Positions 25,209 through 30,951 of a DNA stretch of 30,951 nt are shown here, one piece after another. Source of the DNA: JAUVYV01 sp964585535 (GTDB lineage Bacteria > Planctomycetota > Phycisphaerae > Sedimentisphaerales > Anaerobacaceae); the NCBI GenBank assembly GCA_964585535.1, contig CAZPDW010000005.1, positions 1 through 30,951 on the forward strand. Direction: 5' to 3'. Numbering within the stretch: position 1 is the first letter of the stretch; each line of letters begins with the position of its first letter. A program made the position numbers and the translations under genes. The notes under the pieces were generated by a model that worked only from the letters and a program-made list of their open reading frames with translations, was not told the DNA's origin and searched no databases.

Positions 25209-26360
25209 ATGAGCAAGCTCAAAGTTGGTGTTATAGGAACGGGCTTCATCGGCCCGGCACATATCGAGGCCCTGCGCCGGCTCGGTAATATCGATGTTAT
25301 CGCCCTGGCGGACGTCGATGAAGAAACCGCCAAAACAAAAGCCGCGATGCTGAACGTCGAAAATTACTACGGCGACTACAGAAAACTCTTAGCCGACAGC
25401 AACATCACAGCAGTTCATATCTGTACGCCGAACAACCTTCATTACAAAATGTCCAAAGAGGCATTGCAGGCCGGCAAGCACGTTATCTGCGAAAAGCCGC
25501 TGGCTATATCCTCGGACCAGGCCGAAGAACTTGTCAAATTAGCGGCTGAGAAAAAACTCGCCAACGCCGTGCACTTCAACTTCCGCTATTACCCGCTGAT
25601 GCGCCAGGTAAAAATGATGGTCGAAAAAGGCGAGTTCGGTAAGCTCTTCGCCGTTCACGGCTCGTATCTCCAGGACTGGCTGTTCTACCCGACCGATTAC
25701 AATTGGCGACTCGAACCCGAACTCTCCGGCAAATCACGCGCCATCGCCGACATCGGTTCGCACTGGATTGACCTCATCGAATATGTAACCGGCCTTAAAA
25801 TCATCGAGGTCTTCGCCGACTTCGCCACCTTCCACAAAACAAGAAAAAAACCGCTCAAACCGCTCGAGACCTACGCCGGCAAGCTCCTCAAACCAGAAGA
25901 TTACAAAGACATAAAGATAAATACCGAGGATTACGCCACCGTCCTTTTTCACTTCAACAACGACGCCCACGGCGTCCTGACCGTAAGCCAGGTCGCCGCC
26001 GGCAGAAAAAACCGCCTGTATTTCGAGATGGACGGCTCGAAAAAAGCCGTCTCCTGGGATTCGGAAAAACCCAATCATATCTGGCTCGGCAGACGAGACG
26101 GAAGCAACGAAGAAATGCTCAAAGACCCGTCGCTGGTCTATCCCGAAGTAAGAAACCTGATTGGTTTCCCGGGCGGACATAACGAAGGTTTCCCCGACAC
26201 ATCCAAACAACTGTTCAAAGAATTCTACACATACATCGCTGCCGGCGATACCGAAGCGACGCCTTCGTTTCCGACCTTCAAAGCCGGCCTGCGAGAGCTT
26301 GTCCTCTGCGAAAAAATTATGGAAAGCAATGAACAAAGAAAATGGGTAAGCGTTACTTAA
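25209..26360 (+). CDS. Gfo/Idh/MocA family oxidoreductase
   Basis: 383 residues. The N-terminal Rossmann fold has GTGFIG at 10-15. The family motif CEKPL is at 94-98 with catalytic Lys96. The second-domain motif IADIGSHWIDL places D181 and H185 where the active-site pair is expected. Members oxidise a hydroxyl of a sugar, inositol or glycoside, or reduce the reverse, with NAD(P). An AAGGG sequence lies upstream. The gene starts 34 bp after the flavoenzyme and 17 bp before the isomerase gene, so the three form a tight group. Confidence 0.94.
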   Translation: MSKLKVGVIGTGFIGPAHIEALRRLGNIDVIALADVDEETAKTKAAMLNVENYYGDYRKLLADSNITAVHICTPNNLHYKMSKEALQAGKHVICEKPLAISSDQAEELVKLAAEKKLANAVHFNFRYYPLMRQVKMMVEKGEFGKLFAVHGSYLQDWLFYPTDYNWRLEPELSGKSRAIADIGSHWIDLIEYVTGLKIIEVFADFATFHKTRKKPLKPLETYAGKLLKPEDYKDIKINTEDYATVLFHFNNDAHGVLTVSQVAAGRKNRLYFEMDGSKKAVSWDSEKPNHIWLGRRDGSNEEMLKDPSLVYPEVRNLIGFPGGHNEGFPDTSKQLFKEFYTYIAAGDTEATPSFPTFKAGLRELVLCEKIMESNEQRKWVSVT

Positions 26361-26377
26361 ACTAAGGAGTGTGAGAA

Positions 26378-27298
26378 ATGATGAAACTGGGATTTCTTTC
26401 CGTAATACTGCCCGAGCTTTCACTCGAGCAGGTTCTGGACTTTGCCGCTGATAACGGCTTTTCCTGCGTCGAGGTGCCCTGCTGGCCCGTCGGAAAGGCA
26501 GAGCGAAAATACGCCGGAGTTACCCACATAGACGTCGCAAAGCTCAGCGACGCAAAGGCCGCCTCGCTCAAAAAACTGCTCAAAAAAAAGAATGTGACAA
26601 TCTCCGGCCTGGCTTACTATCCCAACCCGCTCGACCCGGACAAAAAAACGGCCAACGCGGCAATCGAGCATATAACTAAGGTCATCGCCGCCGCGGCAAA
26701 GCTCTCCGTCCCCGTCGTCAATACCTTCATCGGGCGAGACCCCGCAAAAAACCTGGAAGAAAACTTCAAGCAGTTCAAAAAAGTCTGGCCTGCGATTGTC
26801 AGGTTCGCCGAGCAAAAAAAAGTCAAAATTGCCATCGAAAACTGCCCGATGTACTTCACGCAGGACGAATGGCCCAGCGGCAAAAACCTCGCCCACAGCC
26901 CGGCTATCTGGCGCCGAATGTTCAAAGAGATTCCATCAAAGAGCTTCGGCCTGAACCTCGACCCGTCACACTTCGTCTGGCAGCTTATGAACCCGGTCAA
27001 GGCCATATACGAATTCAAAAATCGCATATTTCACGTGCATCTAAAGGACGCAAAAATCCTCTGGGAAAAACTCGAGGACGTCGGGATACTGTCAACCCCT
27101 CTAAAGTTTCATAAACCCAAGATACCGGGGCTCGGTGACGTGGACTGGGCCGGCTTCATCTCGGCCCTGACAGATATAAACTACACCGGCTGCGCCGTTA
27201 TAGAGGTCGAGGACAGCTCCTTCGAGGGCTCACTTGCCGCAAGAAAGGCATCGCTCATACAGAGCCGGAACTTCCTCAGACAGTTCTTCGCCGTCTAA
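26378..27298 (+). CDS. Sugar phosphate isomerase/epimerase family (xylose-isomerase-like TIM barrel)
   Basis: 306 residues. The AP-endonuclease-2-like barrel has its metal ligands visible: E154 in IAIENCP, D195 and H198 in NLDPSHF, H219/H221 in HVHLKDA, and E276 in VIEVED. Family members isomerise or epimerise sugars and keto-sugars or act as dehydratases or lyases on 3-keto intermediates. A good AAGGAG sequence precedes ATG 26378. Its pairing with a Gfo/Idh/MocA enzyme is a common arrangement for catabolism of unusual sugars and glycosides. Confidence 0.92.
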   Translation: MMKLGFLSVILPELSLEQVLDFAADNGFSCVEVPCWPVGKAERKYAGVTHIDVAKLSDAKAASLKKLLKKKNVTISGLAYYPNPLDPDKKTANAAIEHITKVIAAAAKLSVPVVNTFIGRDPAKNLEENFKQFKKVWPAIVRFAEQKKVKIAIENCPMYFTQDEWPSGKNLAHSPAIWRRMFKEIPSKSFGLNLDPSHFVWQLMNPVKAIYEFKNRIFHVHLKDAKILWEKLEDVGILSTPLKFHKPKIPGLGDVDWAGFISALTDINYTGCAVIEVEDSSFEGSLAARKASLIQSRNFLRQFFAV

Positions 27299-27767
27299 AT
27301 GCGCCGATTAGCCGCCGCAAAGGTGCCGCAGGAATCGTTACTCCCCTGCCGGCTTGCAGCCGCAGGCCGCCATCGAGCCCATCGTCCGCGCCGGTCAGTC
27401 CCGATAAAAAACCCGCCGGCCCGACTGTAAGCCCCCACAGTCCCGTAATATATGACCTTCAAGCCCCTCCAGCCGGAACACAATATGTAGTATACTGCCT
27501 GTTTTACTAAATACGCTCTCCGCGGCCCCCTGACACCTTATCAGCGGCTAAAATCACTAATTCCTGGTGTGTTTTTTTGGCATTGATAGTCGCAATTTGT
27601 CCAGGAAATAACCTAATCCAAGCTTTGAACAGTAGTTAAGTGCGCGGCAAACTTTTCTAAAGTTTTGTTGTTGCCCTTGTCGATAACAACACTGTAATGG
27701 CGTTTTCCAGTCCCAGAAAGGATTTATGGGACATACAAGATATAGTGGTTGGCCGTTTTAGGATGAA
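27299..27767. other. Intergenic region upstream of flgM
   Basis: About 470 bp without a recognisable gene. It contains a sigma28-like promoter (27658-27686), and an inverted repeat GTCCCA/TGGGAC (27710-27715 and 27727-27732) in the presumed flgM leader. The proximal part is GC-rich and no clear terminator for the isomerase gene was found. Confidence 0.55.
27658..27686 (+). promoter_or_regulatory. Sigma28 (FliA)-like promoter upstream of flgM
   Basis: TAAAGTTT (27658-27665) matches the enterobacterial -35 consensus at all 8 positions, and GTCGATAA (27679-27686) matches GCCGATAA at 7 of 8. The spacer is 13 bp rather than 11, which weakens the call. Position, 82 bp before flgM, fits autoregulation by the cognate sigma factor. 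Confidence 0.45.
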
Positions 27768-28097
27768 ATGATGGATGCTTTCGTCTTCGGCACGGCAGAA
27801 AAGGTAACGAGCAAGATGACAGAATTCAGTCGTAACAGTTTTTTTGAAGAGCAAAATCACAACGCCGAGCCGGCGAGCGAAGGCATTGCCGGCAATGAGG
27901 ATTTGATTATGGAACAGATCCTCGAAAATATCAACCACACGCCAATCGGCCAGGTCCTGAAAAGAATCGCTTCACTGCCGGAGGTCCGCAGGGAAAAGGT
28001 ACTCGACGTCCGCCGGCAGATTACGGAAGGTAAATACAACCTTAACGAGCGCCTGGACGTCGCCCTCGATAAGGTTCTCGAAGACCTTACCACATAG
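27768..28097 (+). CDS. flgM: FlgM-family anti-sigma28 factor
   Basis: 109 residues. The C-terminal half (about 58-107) fits the FlgM domain: IGQVLKRIASLPEVRREKV followed by an ITEGKYNLNERLDVALDKVL segment. The N-terminal half is low in structure, as in other FlgM proteins, which are largely disordered until bound to FliA. ATG 27768 and 27771 are both possible, with AGGA at 27760-27763. There are no flagellar genes in the window. An IS630 element follows 32 bp downstream. Confidence 0.8.
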   Translation: MMDAFVFGTAEKVTSKMTEFSRNSFFEEQNHNAEPASEGIAGNEDLIMEQILENINHTPIGQVLKRIASLPEVRREKVLDVRRQITEGKYNLNERLDVALDKVLEDLTT

Positions 28098-28131
28098 ACA
28101 AAACTCCCCAACACAAGGTCTGTCGCCCCGA

Positions 28132-28146
28132 CCAGTGCTTTGTTAC
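28132..28146 (+). repeat. Left terminal inverted repeat of the IS630 element
   Basis: CCAGTGCTTTGTTAC, matching the right end inverted with one mismatch. Confidence 0.8.
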
Positions 28147-28847
28147 TCTTGTAATGACGGATATAATTTCTTTAGTTTTATCCGAGCATCCTCTGTCGTA
28201 AATCGCCAGTCTGCTTTTGTCTCCTTGGCGTTTCGCTTTTCTGCCCACGCTATTGCTTCATTTTCTAATCTTTTTATATCTTCCATTCGCTCTGCTAAAC
28301 ACTGTCGAGACAAAACACTGATCTCTATCTCTGCCATATTCAGCCAGCTGCCGTGCTTGGGCGTATAGTGTATTTCAAGTTTGTCGGCAATACGCTTGGT
28401 TTCCGCCGGTTCAAATGCTTCGAACAACGAAGCTTTTTTACGGGTATTAAGATCGCCCATTACCAGCACAATACTATCCGCCTTTGGATATATCTCGTCA
28501 ACCAGCTCACGTATGCACCAGGCCCAGTCTTTTTTCGTTCGTCTCTCAGTAGTTCTTACATGTCTTTTACCCGCCGACGGCTCGAATATCATAAACAAAT
28601 TGGCCACGCCATTACGCTTGTACTCATAATCATAACGAGTCTGTCGGCCTGGTGTTGCCCGAATCGGTCTGCGTATTTCTCCAATCAATTGTTTGGGCCG
28701 CTCATCAAAACAGACCTGTGGATGGTTGCAGTCATAGGGCCGCTTATATACGTCTAAAACCTCTTCCATCCGGCAAACAAATTCTGCGTTAGACTTTGGT
28801 GGAATACACCATTGTTCCATCAGCAACGGCTTAAGTTCGTTTTTTTT
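28143..28847 (-). CDS. IS630 transposase, C-terminal catalytic part (frame B)
   Basis: Carries the DDE nuclease: Asp in VCFDERPK, Asp in VMGDLN, and Glu in HGSWLNMAEIE, all present. It has no convincing start of its own. The reading frame continues the upstream part only if the ribosome slips back one base at the A8 run (28840-28847), which gives the sequence KKNELKP then MEQWCIPP expected of an uninterrupted IS630 transposase. It is thus either expressed by programmed -1 frameshifting or broken by loss of one A. Confidence 0.85.
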   Translation of the reverse strand, partial: KKNELKPLLMEQWCIPPKSNAEFVCRMEEVLDVYKRPYDCNHPQVCFDERPKQLIGEIRRPIRATPGRQTRYDYEYKRNGVANLFMIFEPSAGKRHVRTTERRTKKDWAWCIRELVDEIYPKADSIVLVMGDLNTRKKASLFEAFEPAETKRIADKLEIHYTPKHGSWLNMAEIEISVLSRQCLAERMEDIKRLENEAIAWAEKRNAKETKADWRFTTEDARIKLKKLYPSLQE

Positions 28848-29281
28848 AGCGTACGCCTAACCGTCTGATACGACAATGAAACCACGTATTCCAAACCGAC
28901 CATTCTGTCAGCCAAAAGCCGTAACGTCCATCGGTTATAACCTTCCGGCGGTTTGCTGCAGGATAATGCTATCAAGTGTGCTTCACCATCGCCATCGAGT
29001 TTACGCTGGTATTGACGCGTAGATTTGTGCCTTCCCAGAGCCGCCTGCAGCCCTTCTTCGACGAAACGCTTACGGACTCGTTCCACAGTTGCTCTGCCAC
29101 AATTGGCCGCTTTTGCAATGTTGTCATCGAGCATTTTAGCACCTTGTGTTACTTGGTCTGTAAGCAGCAGAATACGTGCATGGCGTTGTCTGTAGGCAGC
29201 CACCCTGCCGGTGCTAATAAGCCGTTTAAGTTGATTTCCCTCTCCACTTGCCAATTCAACAATATAGTGTTTTGCTGGCAT
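28820..29281 (-). CDS. IS630 transposase, N-terminal DNA-binding part (frame A)
   Basis: 153 residues from ATG 29281 (MPAKHYIVEL); the frame also has a TTG at 29323, less typical. It contains helix-turn-helix segments (about 45-75: a DDNIAKAANCGRATVERVRK stretch) and a second winged-helix portion ending at RRTLKK. Without frameshifting it ends a few residues later at TGA 28820-28822. It overlaps frame B by 28 bp. Confidence 0.85.
   Translation of the reverse strand: MPAKHYIVELASGEGNQLKRLISTGRVAAYRQRHARILLLTDQVTQGAKMLDDNIAKAANCGRATVERVRKRFVEEGLQAALGRHKSTRQYQRKLDGDGEAHLIALSCSKPPEGYNRWTLRLLADRMVGLEYVVSLSYQTVRRTLKKTNLSRC
28840..28847 (-). other. A8 slippery run at the transposase frame junction
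   Basis: On the minus strand, CTA-AAA-AAA-ACG in frame A. A -1 slip on A-AAA-AAA gives AAA-AAC-GAA in frame B and restores the family sequence. Confidence 0.7.
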
Positions 29282-29353
29282 TTTAGATCTTCTTGACGAT
29301 GTTTTTTCTTTTTGTATCAGCAAGAATATCTTCTTTTGTACATCATTTTATAG

Positions 29354-29368
29354 GTAACAAAACACTGG
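29354..29368 (-). repeat. Right terminal inverted repeat of the IS630 element
   Basis: Reads CCAGTGTTTTGTTAC inward on the minus strand, one mismatch from the left end. The spoVG stop codon (29370-29372) abuts it. Confidence 0.8.
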
Positions 29369-29369
29369 A

Positions 29370-29810
29370 CTATGTGACTATCTCGGGCACATCGTCGTCC
29401 GGCTCGTCCATATTAACCGGCTGGTAATCCGGCTGTTTTGACTTTTCCACTTCCTCCTTGTATGCCGCGGTAACCTTGTCCTGTATCTTCTTGCGACACT
29501 CGGCGTTTATCGGATGTGCAATGTCCGCGTGCAGCTTCATTCTGCCCTTCTGGTCCTTCCTGGCCCTGTCCTCCGGCAGAGGGGCGCCGCAGTTATTGCA
29601 GAACTTTGCGCGGAGGTGGTTCTTGCCCCCGCATTTCTCACAATGGTCGCTCATCTTCCTCGAAGGCATAGCCACAAAAAAACCGCTGGTGCCCTCAATG
29701 ATTTTTATATCGCGAACCACAAACTCGTTGTCCATCGTCACCGAACAAAAGGCCTTCAACCTGTCGTCTTTGTTCTCGATTAGTTTGACTCTGACTTCGC
29801 TGATCTCCAT
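29370..29810 (-). CDS. spoVG: SpoVG-family protein with inserted zinc ribbon
   Basis: 146 residues, against about 85-97 in Firmicutes. The first 50 residues are a SpoVG domain (ISEVRVKL through GFFVAMPSRK) and the end of the domain resumes at ADIAHPINAECRKKI (about 95-109). Between them is an insertion with two CxxC knuckles, C57/C60 and C71/C74, the pattern of a zinc ribbon. The C-terminal tail is acidic. Firmicutes SpoVG binds nucleic acid; the role here is unknown. It lies 24 bp after ispE, a linkage similar to that in Bacillus. The TAG stop touches the IS630 end. Confidence 0.9.
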   Translation of the reverse strand: MEISEVRVKLIENKDDRLKAFCSVTMDNEFVVRDIKIIEGTSGFFVAMPSRKMSDHCEKCGGKNHLRAKFCNNCGAPLPEDRARKDQKGRMKLHADIAHPINAECRKKIQDKVTAAYKEEVEKSKQPDYQPVNMDEPDDDVPEIVT

Positions 29811-29834
29811 TTTTCTCTTGCCTCACCTAATAGT

Positions 29835-30737
29835 TCACCATCTGTTGTTAGTTACTATAATGCTCCTGCAGCTAAAATCCTCTTTAAGTTTGTCTCGATT
29901 CTTTCTCACTCCTTCCTGATTGCTGTCGTTAATTATACAAAACATCGCCGAGCCGCTACCGCTCAGACACACCGGTATAATACCGTATGATTCCATTCCT
30001 GCCTTCAGCCCGGCAAGGGCTTTATACAATTCAAAACAGCTTTTTAGCAGCATATTTGCGCACATTCCTGAGACTAAATCAATCCTGTTTTTTTCAATAA
30101 GCCGGCCTATTCGGGCCGACAGCTCCGAATAAACCGCCGGCTCGTGCCTGTAGTTCGCATAAACCCTTTGCGTAGAGACACTTATGTTCGGCAGGAACAA
30201 ACCGGCTGAAAAGTCAAAAATTTCCGGCAGTTTCTCAATTTTTTCGCCTTTTCCCCAGCATAACGCCAAAGGCCCGCCCAAAAAGAAGCTCACGTCTGCC
30301 CCCAGGGCCGTCGCCATCTCTAAAAGCTCGCTGTCGCCGAGATGCAAATTCAGAAAACGCCTCAGCCCCACAAGGACCGCCGCGGCGTCACTGCTTGCCG
30401 AACCCAGTCCCGAACCGGCCGGGATATTCTTGGTCAACGTGAATCTCAACTCGGCCTGTATCCCACATTCCTTCAGAAGCAAGGCGGCTGCTTTGAATAC
30501 GAGATTGTCCTCGCCGCCCGGAACCGGGTATGGGCCTTTGCAAACCAGCTCGATGCCCTTTTTCTTTCCCGGCTCAATGAGGATTTCGTCGTAGTAGTCA
30601 ATCTTGGTCATTACCGTCTCTATCTCATGATAGCCGTCCGGCCGTCCGCCCGCTATGAGCAGGGACAGATTCAGCTTGGCCGGCGCCAACACCAGCAGGC
30701 CACTGTCGGTTGATGTGAATTGCTCTCTGTTACTCAT
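29835..30737 (-). CDS. ispE: 4-diphosphocytidyl-2-C-methyl-D-erythritol kinase
   Basis: 300 residues, a GHMP kinase that phosphorylates CDP-ME in the non-mevalonate isoprenoid pathway. Seen: APAKLNLSL near the N-terminus with the conserved Lys, RPDGYHEIETVM, the ATP-binding glycine loop IPAGSGLGSASSDAA, and the catalytic Asp in LGADVSFFLGG. The C-terminal GHMP motif is CLSGSGSAMF. ATG 30737 has no Shine-Dalgarno sequence and sits about 11 bp after a TATAAT box, so the mRNA may be nearly leaderless. It is followed by spoVG, probably in the same transcript. Confidence 0.96.
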   Translation of the reverse strand: MSNREQFTSTDSGLLVLAPAKLNLSLLIAGGRPDGYHEIETVMTKIDYYDEILIEPGKKKGIELVCKGPYPVPGGEDNLVFKAAALLLKECGIQAELRFTLTKNIPAGSGLGSASSDAAAVLVGLRRFLNLHLGDSELLEMATALGADVSFFLGGPLALCWGKGEKIEKLPEIFDFSAGLFLPNISVSTQRVYANYRHEPAVYSELSARIGRLIEKNRIDLVSGMCANMLLKSCFELYKALAGLKAGMESYGIIPVCLSGSGSAMFCIINDSNQEGVRKNRDKLKEDFSCRSIIVTNNRW

Positions 30738-30748
30738 GGCTGAATCTT

Positions 30749-30754
30749 ATTATA
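30749..30754 (-). promoter_or_regulatory. Candidate -10 box for ispE-spoVG
   Basis: A perfect TATAAT on the minus strand, 11 bp from the ispE ATG. No good -35 hexamer is visible at 16-18 bp upstream. Initiation from it would give a leader of only a few bases. Confidence 0.35.
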
Positions 30755-30832
30755 CAGTCAGCAATAGAAGTTTGCACGAAGGAGGGGGGCAGGCGGCTTT
30801 TTCGCAGAGACGGGGGAAAAACGGGCAGTGGC

Positions 30833-30857
30833 GGGTTGGGTAGGGGGCGAGGGGGGG
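30833..30857 (+). other. G-quadruplex-type tract
   Basis: Four G runs of 3, 3, 5 and 7 separated by 2-3 bases (30833-30857), in a wider G-rich strand from 30781. It lies about 80 bp upstream of the ispE promoter, with the G-rich strand being the non-coding strand for ispE. Confidence 0.6.
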
Positions 30858-30864
30858 AGATGAA

Positions 30865-30885
30865 CCCCCGGCATGAAGCCGGGGG
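30865..30885. repeat. Perfect GC-rich palindrome (REP-like)
   Basis: CCCCCGGC-ATGAA-GCCGGGGG, an 8-bp perfect stem with a 5-base loop. No T run follows on the plus strand, so a simple terminator is unlikely. It resembles REP-type palindromes and IS200/IS605-type end hairpins, but no transposase is nearby in the window. Confidence 0.55.
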
Positions 30886-30951
30886 CTTGCGGCGGAAAAT
30901 TGGGTTTGAATTGGGTTCGTTTTTTTGCGGCCTGAAGGTCATATATTTTGC

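Larger units (their letters stand above)
28130..29370 (-). mobile_element. IS630-family insertion sequence
   Basis: About 1.24 kb, containing a transposase split into two overlapping frames and bounded by 15-bp terminal inverted repeats with one mismatch. The right end is preceded (reading inward) by TA, the IS630 target dinucleotide; the left end is not. It lies between flgM and spoVG. The transposase is read on the minus strand. Confidence 0.88.

Noticed and set aside
27299..27483. Short minus-strand frame after the isomerase gene
   Set aside because: Low-complexity Gly/Arg/Ala composition, no ribosome site and no domain.
27578..27594. Sigma54-like site TGGCAT...CGCAA upstream of flgM
   Set aside because: The GG and GC elements are one base too far apart for a sigma54 promoter, and the sigma28-like site closer to the gene is a better match.
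1..30951. CRISPR array, tRNA or rRNA
   Set aside because: No regularly spaced identical repeats, no cloverleaf with a TTCGA-type arm and no rRNA core sequences were recognised by eye.

Overview
The window looks like a chromosomal segment of a Planctomycetota bacterium, most likely class Phycisphaerae. The grounds are a single-operon type II secretion system with planctomycete-style pseudopilins, a SpoVG carrying an inserted zinc ribbon next to ispE, DUF1573 and multihaem cytochrome proteins, and a moderately high GC content. The assignment is an inference from gene content only.

Layout. 1-3621 (minus strand): branched-chain amino acid operon ilvB-ilvN-ilvC, with ilvC cut by the left edge; a sigma70-like promoter lies about 200 bp upstream of ilvB. 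3391-4033: divergent intergenic region of about 640 bp. 4034-6551 (plus): a secreted DUF1573 protein and a secreted fusion of a 5'-nucleotidase-like domain with a four-haem cytochrome c. 6681-20392 (plus): a nearly complete type II secretion operon in the order C-like, D, E, F, G, H, I, J, K, L, M. The prepilin peptidase is not here. 20423-22021 (minus): a secreted TIM-barrel protein resembling glycoside hydrolases. 22200-27298 (plus): deoC, an Fe-S flavoenzyme of the Old Yellow Enzyme / 2,4-dienoyl-CoA reductase family, a Gfo/Idh/MocA oxidoreductase and a xylose-isomerase-like TIM barrel, which together suggest catabolism of a modified sugar or glycoside. 27299-27767: non-coding, with a sigma28-like promoter. 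27768-28097 (plus): flgM. 28130-29370: an IS630-family element whose transposase is split by an A8 slippery run. 29370-30737 (minus): ispE-spoVG. 30738-30951: a G-rich quadruplex-type tract and a perfect GC palindrome.

How the genes work together. IlvB and IlvN form acetohydroxyacid synthase, whose product is reduced by IlvC; the cofactor loop of this IlvC suggests NADH preference. The secretion genes encode secretin (D), ATPase (E), platform (F, L, M), a probable connector (C-like) and pseudopilins (G-K). Three of the periplasmic components (C, D, K) carry similar basic Thr/Pro/Arg-rich linkers. The adjacent secreted barrel protein could be a substrate of this machine and feed the sugar cluster, but that is speculation. 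No CRISPR array, tRNA or rRNA was seen. The best candidates for new biology are the sugar cluster, the shared basic linkers in the secretion system, the zinc-ribbon SpoVG and the flgM with its sigma28-like promoter.
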